This document shows positions 33,925 to 42,636 of a stretch of 64,000 nucleotides of DNA, in pieces. The DNA is from Flavobacterium flavigenum (GTDB lineage Bacteria; Bacteroidota; Bacteroidia; Flavobacteriales; Flavobacteriaceae): the NCBI RefSeq assembly GCF_027111255.2, contig NZ_CP114285.2:4836001-4900000 (forward strand), read 5' to 3'. The translations under genes were made by a program, and so were the position numbers. The notes beneath the pieces were generated by a model. It had not been told where the DNA came from, ran no database searches, and saw only the letters and a program-made list of their open reading frames with translations. Within the stretch, counting starts at the first letter, position 1. Each line of letters begins with the position of its first letter.

Positions 33925-35127
33925 ATGAATTTGAAGAAAATTGTTGTTTTGTTTTTAATTGGTTCTTTTCATAATCTTTTTGCGCAAAAAGACGGCTATT
34001 GGGACAAGGAACGCGCCACTACAAAAGAAATAATTGTCTCTGCAGGTGACAGGATAACTATCAAAACAGAGGATTTACCTGTTGGCACTACTGAAGTTGT
34101 TTACAGGGTCACACTTCTTGATGAAAATCAGCAAATGGCAAACAGTCTGGTAAATGTGTTAAAAGCAATTCCGGATCCATATGGCATAGGGCAGGGTTCT
34201 GCTGGTGCTGTATTTCTAATGTCGAAAATATCAGGTGATGATAAATGCACTTATGCACTTTTTACGTCTGATTCAAATGCAAAAAAATACATTGATAACG
34301 GAAAAGTCAACGATGCCTGTTATGCCCAGACAGAACCGTTAAGTAAAGATGCCAAACGTTTATCAATTGATAAATCTTCCTGCCTCAATGCAAACACTAC
34401 TACAATTTGGTTTGGTTTCGAGAGCAAAAATTGGCTGCTAAAACAAAAAATAGTTTTAGAGGTTGTGCCATGGGTCGATACAAAACTAAACCGTGGCTGG
34501 AATGTTGATAATAAAAACGAAATAGTCAGTCTCTGTAAAACTTCTACAATGGCTCAGAAAATGGCCAATTCAGACGATTTTTGTGTTTGCATCCTCGATA
34601 AAATCATGAAGCAATACCGTTATATTGAATATCAAAAATTGCTTGCCATAGAAAAAACCAAAATTTATAAAGATTTTGGAAACGCTTGTTATAATGACGC
34701 TTCTATTTCTAAAAATGTTTATAATGATTTGAGGACTCAGGCAAATACGCTCATTAAACTTCAGAAATACAACGAAGCAATTTCGAAGCTGAACACAATC
34801 ATTGCAGCAGGAAAAGCAACAGCTTTGGATTACAGTTCAATTGGTTACAGTTATATTCTGACCAAACAATATGCAAAAGCCATAAAGTTTTTGAAAGAAG
34901 GCGAAAAATTAGATGATACTGAGTTGTTGGTAAAACTTAATTTGGCCCATGCATATCTGGTTAGTGATAATTACAGCGATGCAAAGCAGATTTATAAAAA
35001 ATACCAGTCACAAAACGTTACTGATAGTGTAAGCTGGATAGACAAAACCAAACAGGACTTTATACTTTTTCAAAAAGCAGGATTGCCTTCATCCGACTTT
35101 GAGAGGGTCTTGAAATTATATAATTAA
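33925..35127 (+). CDS. Secreted TPR-containing protein of unknown function
   Basis: 400 residues. Signal peptide MNLKKIVVLFLIGSFHNLFA. Residues about 25-190 look like a beta-rich domain with several Cys. Residues about 265-400 hold tetratricopeptide-like helices: TLIKLQKYNEAISKLNTII, YSYILTKQYAKAIKFLKEG, AHAYLVSDNYSDAKQIYKKY. The family of the N-terminal domain was not recognised. It lies after a repeat-rich spacer and probably has its own promoter. Confidence 0.7.
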   Translation: MNLKKIVVLFLIGSFHNLFAQKDGYWDKERATTKEIIVSAGDRITIKTEDLPVGTTEVVYRVTLLDENQQMANSLVNVLKAIPDPYGIGQGSAGAVFLMSKISGDDKCTYALFTSDSNAKKYIDNGKVNDACYAQTEPLSKDAKRLSIDKSSCLNANTTTIWFGFESKNWLLKQKIVLEVVPWVDTKLNRGWNVDNKNEIVSLCKTSTMAQKMANSDDFCVCILDKIMKQYRYIEYQKLLAIEKTKIYKDFGNACYNDASISKNVYNDLRTQANTLIKLQKYNEAISKLNTIIAAGKATALDYSSIGYSYILTKQYAKAIKFLKEGEKLDDTELLVKLNLAHAYLVSDNYSDAKQIYKKYQSQNVTDSVSWIDKTKQDFILFQKAGLPSSDFERVLKLYN

Positions 35128-35163
35128 AAATATTTTCACCGTATAAGTGATTATAAGTTCATT

Positions 35164-35171
35164 TAAATTTG
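35164..35171 (+). promoter_or_regulatory. -7 box in front of menC
   Basis: TAAATTTG matches TAnnTTTG. A transcription start about 5-7 bases on would give a leader of about 50 bases before the ATG at 35231. Confidence 0.4.
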
Positions 35172-35230
35172 CCGACAAAGCTGATTTAAATTTTCTTATA
35201 ATCACTTTTATGTTTAAAAAAGCACCACAT

Positions 35231-36277
35231 ATGAAAGCTATTTACCAAAAATACATGCTCGAATTCAAACGTCCTTCGGGAACGTCGAGAGGCATTATGA
35301 CCGAAAAAGAAACCTGGTTTATTGTACTCGAAGAAAACGGTAAAAAAGGAATAGGAGAGTGTGGTATTCTAAGAGGATTAAGTGCAGATGACCGAGAAGA
35401 TTATGAAGAGAAATTAAACTGGGTTTGTCAAAATATTCATTTAGGCGAAGATGTTCTTTGGGAAAATTTACTTGAATTTCCATCCATTCAATTCGGAATA
35501 GAGATGGCTTTTTTATCTCTAAAAAGTGAAAATCCGTATGTGTTATTTCCTTCAGATTTCACCAATAATTCGAAATCAATTGTGATAAATGGTCTGGTCT
35601 GGATGGGAGAAGAAGCGTTTATGAAAGAGCAAATTGAAGAAAAAATTGCTCAGGGATTTACCTGTATAAAACTCAAAATTGGAGCGATTGATTTTGAAAA
35701 AGAACTGGATTTATTGCGCTATATTCGTACTCATTTTAGTGCTGAACAAATAGAAATCAGGGTTGATGCGAATGGAGCTTTTTATTTAAATGAAGCTTTA
35801 GATAAATTAAATCAATTATCTGGTTTCGAATTACATAGTATAGAGCAGCCTATTCAAAAAAACAACACTGACAGTATGGCAGAGTTGTGTAAAAGCACTC
35901 CTTTTCCTATTGCTTTGGATGAAGAACTGATTGGTGTGTTTTCATTGGAAGAAAAAGAAGCACTTTTGCAAAAAATCAAACCGCAATACATCATTTTGAA
36001 ACCAAGTTTTGTCGGAGGATTTCGCGGAACTCAGGAGTGGATTACATTAGCAGAAAAATACAATATTGGCTGGTGGATTACCTCAGCATTGGAAAGCAAT
36101 ATTGGTTTGAATGCAATTGCGCAATGGACATTTCTGCAAAATTCTGATATGCCTCAGGGATTAGGAACCGGAGCACTTTATACCAATAATATTGATTGCC
36201 CGTTGGAAGTTTTAAACGGACAATTGTGGTACAGTAAAACTAAAAATTGGAATACTTCATTTTTAGAAAAAGCCTGA
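35231..36277 (+). CDS. menC: o-Succinylbenzoate synthase (enolase superfamily)
   Basis: 348 residues from ATG 35231; longer in-frame starts to 35147 would lie upstream of or on the promoter. The muconate-lactonising subgroup layout is complete: catalytic Lys pair KLK at 147-149, metal ligands D179 (RVDANG), Glu in HSIEQPI, Asp in ALDEEL, and the second catalytic Lys in ILKPSFVGGF. In this branch the enzyme dehydrates SHCHC to o-succinylbenzoate for menaquinone, the main quinone of Bacteroidota. Other men genes are not in the window. A dipeptide epimerase would be the alternative, but the sequence is closer to MenC. Confidence 0.85.
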   Translation: MKAIYQKYMLEFKRPSGTSRGIMTEKETWFIVLEENGKKGIGECGILRGLSADDREDYEEKLNWVCQNIHLGEDVLWENLLEFPSIQFGIEMAFLSLKSENPYVLFPSDFTNNSKSIVINGLVWMGEEAFMKEQIEEKIAQGFTCIKLKIGAIDFEKELDLLRYIRTHFSAEQIEIRVDANGAFYLNEALDKLNQLSGFELHSIEQPIQKNNTDSMAELCKSTPFPIALDEELIGVFSLEEKEALLQKIKPQYIILKPSFVGGFRGTQEWITLAEKYNIGWWITSALESNIGLNAIAQWTFLQNSDMPQGLGTGALYTNNIDCPLEVLNGQLWYSKTKNWNTSFLEKA

Positions 36278-36370
36278 TAAAATCATTTTTTGTGTTTTTA
36301 AATCCCAAATAAACGAATTCAGTTTAGCGCTAAATTAAGTAACTTGCATAAAATTTAATTAGCAGAACTA

Positions 36371-36844
36371 ATGATAGAAATTGAAAGAAAATTTCTTGTG
36401 AAATCTGACGAATTCAAAGCACAGGCTTTCGCCCAAAATAAAATTGCGCAGGGCTATTTGAGCTCACTCCCTGAAAGAACAGTCCGCATTCGAATCAAAG
36501 GTCAAAAAGGATTTATCACGATAAAAGGAATTGGCCATCATGGCGGAATGACCCGTTTTGAGTGGGAAAATGAAATTCCGCTGGACGAAGCTCAGGAATT
36601 GCTTAAATTATGTGAAAAAGGTAAGATTGAAAAAACACGTTTCGAAATACAATCAGGTAAACATGTTTTTGAAGTTGATGAATTTTATGGCGAAAACGAA
36701 GGTTTGGTAATGGCAGAAATCGAACTGGAATCTGAAACGGAATCTTTTGAAAAACCAGACTGGCTAGGTGATGAGGTTACAAATGATGAGCGCTACTACA
36801 ATGCTTATTTAAGCAAAAATCCATTTAAAGACTGGGAAAAATAA
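36371..36844 (+). CDS. CYTH domain protein (inorganic triphosphatase-like)
   Basis: 157 residues, one CYTH domain. The ExExK signature is EIERK (E3, E5, K7), followed by the alternating charged strands RTVRIRIKGQKGFITIKG, TRFEWENEIP, and VFEVDEFYGENEGLVMAEIELE of the triphosphate tunnel fold. Members hydrolyse triphosphate or thiamine triphosphate, or make cAMP; triphosphatase is the safest guess. The ypdA-like gene starts 6 bases after the stop, so the two form an operon. Confidence 0.9.
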   Translation: MIEIERKFLVKSDEFKAQAFAQNKIAQGYLSSLPERTVRIRIKGQKGFITIKGIGHHGGMTRFEWENEIPLDEAQELLKLCEKGKIEKTRFEIQSGKHVFEVDEFYGENEGLVMAEIELESETESFEKPDWLGDEVTNDERYYNAYLSKNPFKDWEK

Positions 36845-36850
36845 CAATTT

Positions 36851-37825
36851 ATGACAAATCTATACGATCTGATTATTGTAGGAGGTGGTCCAATTGGGCT
36901 TGCCTGTGCAATTGAAGCTCAAAAGAAAAACCTGAATTATCTGATTATTGAGAAAGGGGCAATTGTAAACAGTATTTTCAATTATCCTTTGTATATGACC
37001 TTTTTTTCAACGGCAGAAAGGCTTGAAATAGGTAATATTCCGTTTAATTGTCTGGCACCAAAACCAGGGCGCCAGGAAGCTTTGGAATATTATCGAAACA
37101 TTCATCGTTATTTTAATTTTAATCTCAATCTATTTGAAAAAGTTACTGAAGTTCAGAAACTCGAACATCAGCTTTTTAAAATCACAACTGATAAAAACTT
37201 TTACGAAGCTAAAAACGTAATTATAGCAACAGGTTTCTATGATATTCCGATTGAAATGAATGTAAAAGGTGAAGAGTTGCCTAAAGTTCGGCATTACTAC
37301 AAAGAAGCTCACGAATATGCTTTTAGGGATGTTTTGGTTGTTGGCGCTAATAATTCGTCTGTGGATGCTGCTTTGGAATGCTGGCGAAAAGGTGCAAATG
37401 TAACCATGGTGATTCGTAAAAACGAAATCAATAACCGCGTAAAATACTGGGTAAAACCGGATATTGAAAATCGAATAGCTGAAGGAAGCATTAAAGCGTA
37501 TTTCGAATCGAATATTACTGAAATCACGGAGAGTGAAGTAGAAATTAAAACTCAGGAAGGCAATATCGTTATTAAAAATGATTTTGTTCTGGCACTAACT
37601 GGTTACAAACCTGACTTATCTTTCCTTGAAAAAATGGGTATTGAATTATCTGATGATGAATTAAAAATTCCGCAATACAATCCTGAAACTATGGAAACAA
37701 ATGTGAAAGGATTATTTCTGGCGGGTGTAGTTTGCGGAGGCATGCAGACGCACAAATGGTTTATTGAAAACTCCCGCATTCATGCTAATATGATTATAGA
37801 CTATATTACTCGAAATAAATGTTAA
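36851..37825 (+). CDS. ypdA: YpdA family bacillithiol disulfide reductase-like flavoprotein
   Basis: 324 residues. FAD-binding motif LIIVGGGPIGLACAIEAQKK at the N-terminus, NAD(P) motif VLVVGANNSSVDAALEC in the middle, and a C-terminal LFLAGVVCGG-like FAD segment. The characteristic SIFNYPLYMTFFSTAERLEIG stretch is typical of YpdA, the putative reductase that regenerates bacillithiol from its disulfide. Bacillithiol occurs in many Bacteroidota, which fits. It follows the CYTH gene by 6 bases. Confidence 0.85.
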   Translation: MTNLYDLIIVGGGPIGLACAIEAQKKNLNYLIIEKGAIVNSIFNYPLYMTFFSTAERLEIGNIPFNCLAPKPGRQEALEYYRNIHRYFNFNLNLFEKVTEVQKLEHQLFKITTDKNFYEAKNVIIATGFYDIPIEMNVKGEELPKVRHYYKEAHEYAFRDVLVVGANNSSVDAALECWRKGANVTMVIRKNEINNRVKYWVKPDIENRIAEGSIKAYFESNITEITESEVEIKTQEGNIVIKNDFVLALTGYKPDLSFLEKMGIELSDDELKIPQYNPETMETNVKGLFLAGVVCGGMQTHKWFIENSRIHANMIIDYITRNKC

Positions 37826-37850
37826 TCGGTCAATCTAAGCAGCTTTTTAG

Positions 37851-38089
37851 TCGTCACTTCGAGTGATTTTAAATGAGGCTGTCCGAAAAGTAAGGACAGC
37901 CTCTTTTTATGTGTTAAATATTCGGATACCTATCGGAAACAATTTTCATATAAACGATTCTCAGAAAGGTAGCTCGACTTTTCGGACACTCTCGTTTAAA
38001 ATTGTATCGAGAAGTCTTATTGATACTAAGGTTCTCGATACTTCATTATGATTTTCTATCGCAAATTATAACTCAACTCGAACTGACGA
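37851..38089. repeat. Composite nested inverted repeat (intergenic element)
   Basis: The ends TCGTCACTTCGAGTG (37851-37865) and AACTCGAACTGACGA (38075-38089) are near-perfect inverted repeats. Inside are a GC-rich terminator-type hairpin (37875-37905), CAATTTTcatatAAACGA facing TCGTTTAAAATTG, and TATCGAGAA...TTCTCGATA (around 38008-38042). Elements with CGAGTG/CTCGATAC ends are familiar from flavobacterial spacers. No coding frame is supported. Confidence 0.6.
37875..37911 (+). terminator. Terminator after ypdA
   Basis: GAGGCTGTCC and GGACAGCCTC form a 10-bp GC-rich stem with a 9-nt loop, followed by TTTTT. It is within the composite repeat but sits correctly to end the CYTH-ypdA transcript. 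Confidence 0.7.
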
Positions 38090-38164
38090 ATCCTTAACTT
38101 AATAATATTGTGTTCGATGTGATATTTATGATTAAAAATAGCTTTTTGAGCTGTATTTATCCAT

Positions 38165-38695
38165 CTATTTTTCTATTTCGAATATTTCAATAAATTTTTG
38201 TTCTAAGTTTTTCTTTTTTCTTTTTATGTCCCATCTCGAAAAGAAAATTATAAATACAATGAATGAATTAAAAATTATATTTATTTCATTTGGTATGTTT
38301 TTTAAATTAAGAAAGAAAAAGCAATTAAAACCAATTAGAGCAACAAAGGGAAAGTATTTTATCCAAATAAAGCTAGTTTTACTTATAGGTTCAATAATAT
38401 AATTTAGTTTTAGTTTGTGGTCAATGTTTTGATATTCGCCTTTGAGAATATAAAATCCTGAAGTGAAATTATAATTTATTGTGAGTAGAAAAGTTGAATC
38501 GTCAAAATTCCCATAAAATTTTTTTGAACTTAGAAAAAAAATCGAAAATATTCCGAGGGATATTTGTGTGTCAGGCCTGCCAATTTTTGTATTATCTTTT
38601 AATCTGTTTCTAAATTCAGTGATATTAAGTTTTGACTTCATTAAAATTGCTTTAGATTCTTTTAATTCCCTATTTCTGTTATGATATTGACTCAT
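38165..38695 (-). CDS. Small membrane protein of unknown function, coupled to selO
   Basis: 176 residues. An N-terminal soluble part with beta-rich character (residues 40-105) is followed by two adjacent hydrophobic segments (about 112-130 and 138-153) and a lysine-rich tail. The family was not recognised. Its ATG overlaps the selO stop codon by one base (TAATG), the pattern of translational coupling. Base composition is more AT-rich than selO, which hints at separate origin. Confidence 0.65.
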   Translation of the reverse strand: MSQYHNRNRELKESKAILMKSKLNITEFRNRLKDNTKIGRPDTQISLGIFSIFFLSSKKFYGNFDDSTFLLTINYNFTSGFYILKGEYQNIDHKLKLNYIIEPISKTSFIWIKYFPFVALIGFNCFFFLNLKNIPNEINIIFNSFIVFIIFFSRWDIKRKKKNLEQKFIEIFEIEK

Positions 38696-40263
38696 TATGA
38701 ACTACAAGAAAGCATAGAACACCCAACTTTTGAACGTGCCCAGTCTGGCCTTTTGGCAAACCATTTTTCATATTCAGGCTGTTCATCGTATGGTTTTTTT
38801 AACAATTTATACAATTCTGAAATTAGAGAATAATCCTCTTGATCAGCCGCATCAATGGCTAATTGCGCCATGTAATTTCGTAATACATATTTTGGATTAA
38901 CCGAATTCATATTTTTAATTCGTTCTTCATTAGAAGTATTTTCCTGATTCAGACGCTCTAAATAATCGGTAAACCACAATAGCCAGTTGTCTTTAATCGT
39001 GTCTTTGATTTCTTCTGGTTTATAAAAAGCATCTTTAATAGCTTCTAAAGCTTTTTCTGCCGAATCGTTTTTTCTGATTTTGTTCAGATTGCGATAGAAA
39101 ATAGTCATATCGGTTTCTGATAATTGCAGATTTGATTCTAAATAGGCTATAAATTCAGCATCATTTTCTGATGGAGAAAACAATCCTAGTTTGGATAAAA
39201 TCATTTTTGTGTAATCTGAATTGAAATCAGTAATGAATGATTCTAATATTTTTTCCAAAGGCTCCGCTTCATTGATTAACGGATAAAGCGAATTTGCCAG
39301 TTGAAATAAATTCCATTGTGCCACCTGAGGCTGGTTTCCAAAACGATATCTTCGATTTTGGCTGTCGGTTGTATTCGGTGTCCAGTTTGGATCAAAATTT
39401 TCCAGCCAGCCATAAGGGCCGTAATCAATCGTGATTCCGTGTACCGACATATTATCGGTATTCATTACGCCATGAACAAACCCTACGCGCTGCCAGTGCA
39501 GAATCATTTCTCTGGTTTTGTCTGCTACATTTTTGAAAAACTGTAAATATTGTTCTTTTGGTTCGCCTTTGATTTCAGGAAAATAATATTTGATATTATA
39601 TTCAACAAACTGTTTCAGGTTTTTAAGTTCGTTTCGGGCAGTCAGCATTTCAAAACTTCCAAAACGAATAAAAGAAGGAGCGACACGGCATACAATGGCG
39701 CCTTTTTCATAAGCAGGGTTTCCATTGTATAAAACGTCCCTTAAAACTTCGCCTCCGGATAGTATCAGCGAAAGTGACCGGGTAGTGGGAACCCCCAGAT
39801 AATGCATCGCTTCAGCACATAAATATTCCCGGATGGAAGAGCGCAAAACCGCTAATCCGTCTGCAGTTCGGGAATAAGGGGTTTTTCCTGCGCCTTTTAG
39901 TTGTAAAGTAAAATATTGATTATTATGTTCAACTTCGGTTAAATTAATCGCACGGCCATCGCCTAATTGTCCTGCCCAGTTGCCAAATTGATGTCCGGCG
40001 TAGCACATGGCGTACGGCTTTGTTTCGGGCAGAATTTCTTTTCCGGAAAAAATAGTTACAAATTCTTCAGATTGAATTTCATCTGCTGAAATTCCAACCA
40101 ATTTAGCGACTTCTTCTGAAGCATGAATTAATTTAGGTTCAGATGGTGTAGTTGGTTTTACGTAAGAGAAAAGTGCTTTCGAAATCTGACGAATTTCGTT
40201 GGTTTCATCAGGGTCAGCTGGCAATTCACTTGTAAAACGATTATGTATTTTTAAGTTTTTCAT
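38695..40263 (-). CDS. selO: Protein adenylyltransferase SelO (YdiU family)
   Basis: 522 residues, pseudokinase-fold enzyme that AMPylates proteins under redox stress. Visible signatures are YAGHQFGNWAGQLGDGRA (flipped ATP-binding region), LKGAGKTPYSRTADGLAVLRSS, HGVMNTDNMSVHGITIDYGPYGW with the metal-binding Asn/Asp and catalytic Asp, and the C-terminal GCSMLSCSS with cysteines but no UGA-encoded Sec. msrA lies 9 bases upstream on the same strand, a sensible redox partner. The following small membrane gene overlaps the stop codon. Confidence 0.95.
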   Translation of the reverse strand: MKNLKIHNRFTSELPADPDETNEIRQISKALFSYVKPTTPSEPKLIHASEEVAKLVGISADEIQSEEFVTIFSGKEILPETKPYAMCYAGHQFGNWAGQLGDGRAINLTEVEHNNQYFTLQLKGAGKTPYSRTADGLAVLRSSIREYLCAEAMHYLGVPTTRSLSLILSGGEVLRDVLYNGNPAYEKGAIVCRVAPSFIRFGSFEMLTARNELKNLKQFVEYNIKYYFPEIKGEPKEQYLQFFKNVADKTREMILHWQRVGFVHGVMNTDNMSVHGITIDYGPYGWLENFDPNWTPNTTDSQNRRYRFGNQPQVAQWNLFQLANSLYPLINEAEPLEKILESFITDFNSDYTKMILSKLGLFSPSENDAEFIAYLESNLQLSETDMTIFYRNLNKIRKNDSAEKALEAIKDAFYKPEEIKDTIKDNWLLWFTDYLERLNQENTSNEERIKNMNSVNPKYVLRNYMAQLAIDAADQEDYSLISELYKLLKKPYDEQPEYEKWFAKRPDWARSKVGCSMLSCSS

Positions 40264-40272
40264 TTTAAATTT

Positions 40273-40806
40273 TCAATCTTTTAATTTATCAGCATACATT
40301 TTTTTCAATTTATATACTTTCGGATCAATCACCATTCGGCAATAACCGGCTTCTGAATTGTCATTGTAATAATTCTGATGTTCTTCTTCAGCCTCATAAA
40401 ACACTTGAAAAGGTTTTAGCTGTGTTACGATTGGATCCGGAAAAACAGATTTGAGTTCGCTGAAAACCCCTTCCGCAATTGTTTTTTGTGTTTCATCATG
40501 ATACAAAATTATTGAGCGGTATTGTGTTCCGCTGTCTGCTCCCTGACGGTTTAGAGTTGTAGGGTCGTGGCTTGTCATGAAAATGGTAATTAAGTCATGA
40601 TATGAAATTATGTCAGGATTAAAAACAACCTGAATCACTTCTGCATGTCCGGTTCTTCCGGTGCAGACTTCTCTGTAGGCCGGATTTTTAATTTGTCCGT
40701 CAGAATAGCCGGATTTTACGGTTTCGATTCCGTTTAAACGCTGAATTACAGCTTCTATACACCAAAAACAGCCACCGCCAAAGGTTGCTACTGATAAATT
40801 TTTCAT
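40273..40806 (-). CDS. msrA: Peptide-methionine (S)-S-oxide reductase
   Basis: 177 residues. The catalytic cysteine is C13 in FGGGCFWCIEAV; GYSDGQIKNPAYREVCTGRTGHAEVIQV and EHQNYY follow in order. It reduces methionine-S-sulfoxide in proteins, using thioredoxin. It is the first gene of the msrA-selO unit, 9 bases before selO, so both answer oxidative stress together. Confidence 0.97.
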   Translation of the reverse strand: MKNLSVATFGGGCFWCIEAVIQRLNGIETVKSGYSDGQIKNPAYREVCTGRTGHAEVIQVVFNPDIISYHDLITIFMTSHDPTTLNRQGADSGTQYRSIILYHDETQKTIAEGVFSELKSVFPDPIVTQLKPFQVFYEAEEEHQNYYNDNSEAGYCRMVIDPKVYKLKKMYADKLKD

Positions 40807-40959
40807 TTGATATTATTTTAGTTTACCGATTTCTCCTATTAGTTATGTAGGATATTGTGATAAATTGTTTGTAAAAAGACTATTTGATTAAAGATAATAA
40901 AAAGTAATTTTAAATTTTAAGTTTCTAATTGATAATTCTGCAATTTTATTTAAAAACAA

Positions 40960-40967
40960 TATATTTG
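40960..40967 (+). promoter_or_regulatory. -7 promoter box of the class V aminotransferase gene
   Basis: TATATTTG matches TAnnTTTG and lies 21 bases before the ATG at 40989; TTCTG at 40936-40940 is a weak -33 candidate 19 bases upstream. Confidence 0.45.
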
Positions 40968-40988
40968 CCGTCAAACAGAAGTACATCC

Positions 40989-42482
40989 ATGAATAGCAAA
41001 AATAATACCACGGGTTTAGAAGCTTATTTTAACGATTTTAGGCAAAATATTGTTGGAATTGATCAGGAGTTTGATTCTCCTTATGGTAAAAAGAAAATCA
41101 TTTATACCGACTGGACTGCCAGCGGAAGACTCTATCGCCCAATCGAAGAAAAGCTTTTAAATGAATTTGGTCCTTTTGTTGCGAATACTCATACCGAAAC
41201 CACTGTTTCAGGAACGGCTATGACAAAGGCCTATCATCGTGCGCGTCACATTATCAAGCGTCATACAAATGCTAATTCCGATGATGTTTTAATTACAGAT
41301 GGCACCGGAATGACAGGTGTAATTAATAAGTTTCAGCGTATTTTAGGTTTAAAAGTTCCTGAAAACCTGAAGGCTTTTACGAATATTCCAGCTGAGAAAA
41401 AGCCGATTGTTTTTATTTCGCATATGGAACATCATTCGAATCAGACTTCGTGGCTGGAAACGATTGCTGATGTTGAAATTATTCCGTGTTCTGAAACGGA
41501 AAAAGGACTTTTTAGTCTGGAGAATTTAAAAGAGTTATTAGAAAAATATAAAGACAGAACGATAAAAATTGCTTCCATAACAGCTTGTTCAAACGTAACA
41601 GGGTTGAAAACACCTTATCATGAAATTGCAAAAGTAATGCATCAGCATAATGGCGTTTGTTTTGTCGATTTTGCATGTTCAGGACCTTATGTGCAAATTG
41701 ACATGCATCCGGAAGATCCGGAAGCGTATCTGGATGCGATTTTTTTTTCTCCGCATAAATTTTTAGGAGGTCCCGGAACGTCTGGCGTTTTGATTTTTAA
41801 TAAAAAGCTATACAACAACATGATTCCGGATTGTCCTGGCGGAGGAACTGTCAGCTGGACAAATCCATGGGGTGAACATAAATACATTGATAATATTGAA
41901 GACCGCGAAGATGGCGGAACTCCGGGCTTTTTACAGGTTATTAAAACGGCTCTTGCCATTGAGCTTAAAGAAGAAATGGGTATTGAAAACATCCTGCAGC
42001 GTGAGCATGAAATTGTAGAGCATGTTTTTAGCGAACTGAATCCGGTTTCGAATATCAAAATTCTGGCGGGACATCATCAGGAAAGGTTAGGAGTGATTTC
42101 GTTTTTTATAGAAGATCTGCATTTTAACTTAGGAGTAAAACTGCTGAATGACAGATTCGGAATCCAAACCCGTGGCGGATGCAGCTGTGCGGGAACCTAC
42201 GGGCATTTTTTGCTGCATGTGGATCAGGAGACTTCAAATAAATTGGTAGATGAAATTACGATTGGTGATTTGATCAAAAAACCGGGCTGGATCAGAATGT
42301 CAATTCATCCGACGACTACAAATGAAGAAATTGCTTTTGTTTGTGAAAGTATTAAAGATCTGGCTCAAAACCATGAAAGCTGGAAACTGGATTATGAGTA
42401 TGATAAAAATACGAATGAGTTTATTCATAAAAAGGCTAATTCGTTTGAGGATGAATTGGTAGCTGGGTGGTTTAGGTCATAA
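40989..42482 (+). CDS. Class V aminotransferase-fold PLP enzyme (cysteine desulfurase-like)
   Basis: 497 residues from ATG 40989; an in-frame TTG at 40929 lies upstream of the promoter box. Landmarks are HMEHHSNQTSW, CFVDFACSG (PLP-contacting Asp), and the PLP lysine in FFSPHKFLGGPGTSGVL. Near the C-terminus RFGIQTRGGCSCAGTYGH places cysteines where SufS/NifS-type enzymes have their active loop. At about 500 residues it is longer than housekeeping SufS (about 405), so it is a separate group; sulfur transfer or a lyase reaction is likely, but the substrate is not known. Confidence 0.82.
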   Translation: MNSKNNTTGLEAYFNDFRQNIVGIDQEFDSPYGKKKIIYTDWTASGRLYRPIEEKLLNEFGPFVANTHTETTVSGTAMTKAYHRARHIIKRHTNANSDDVLITDGTGMTGVINKFQRILGLKVPENLKAFTNIPAEKKPIVFISHMEHHSNQTSWLETIADVEIIPCSETEKGLFSLENLKELLEKYKDRTIKIASITACSNVTGLKTPYHEIAKVMHQHNGVCFVDFACSGPYVQIDMHPEDPEAYLDAIFFSPHKFLGGPGTSGVLIFNKKLYNNMIPDCPGGGTVSWTNPWGEHKYIDNIEDREDGGTPGFLQVIKTALAIELKEEMGIENILQREHEIVEHVFSELNPVSNIKILAGHHQERLGVISFFIEDLHFNLGVKLLNDRFGIQTRGGCSCAGTYGHFLLHVDQETSNKLVDEITIGDLIKKPGWIRMSIHPTTTNEEIAFVCESIKDLAQNHESWKLDYEYDKNTNEFIHKKANSFEDELVAGWFRS

Positions 42483-42505
42483 AGTGAAATCATAATTTAA
42501 TATAT

Positions 42506-42540
42506 ACCCGACAGGTTTTAAAATTTGGTCGGGTTTGTTA
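42506..42540 (+). terminator. Terminator after the class V aminotransferase gene
   Basis: ACCCGAC (42506-42512) and GTCGGGT (42528-42534) enclose an AT-rich loop and are followed by TTGTTATTT. Confidence 0.6.
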
Positions 42541-42636
42541 TTTAAACAAAAGTCTAATATTTAAATAATTATGCCGAAGGATTGGATGTCAATTTATGTT
42601 TGTTATTTTTATAAAAATTATTAAAAATATACTTAG

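Noticed and set aside
38695..40263. SelO as a selenoprotein with a recoded stop
   Set aside because: The C-terminal motif has Cys and an ordinary TAA stop; no in-frame UGA is needed.
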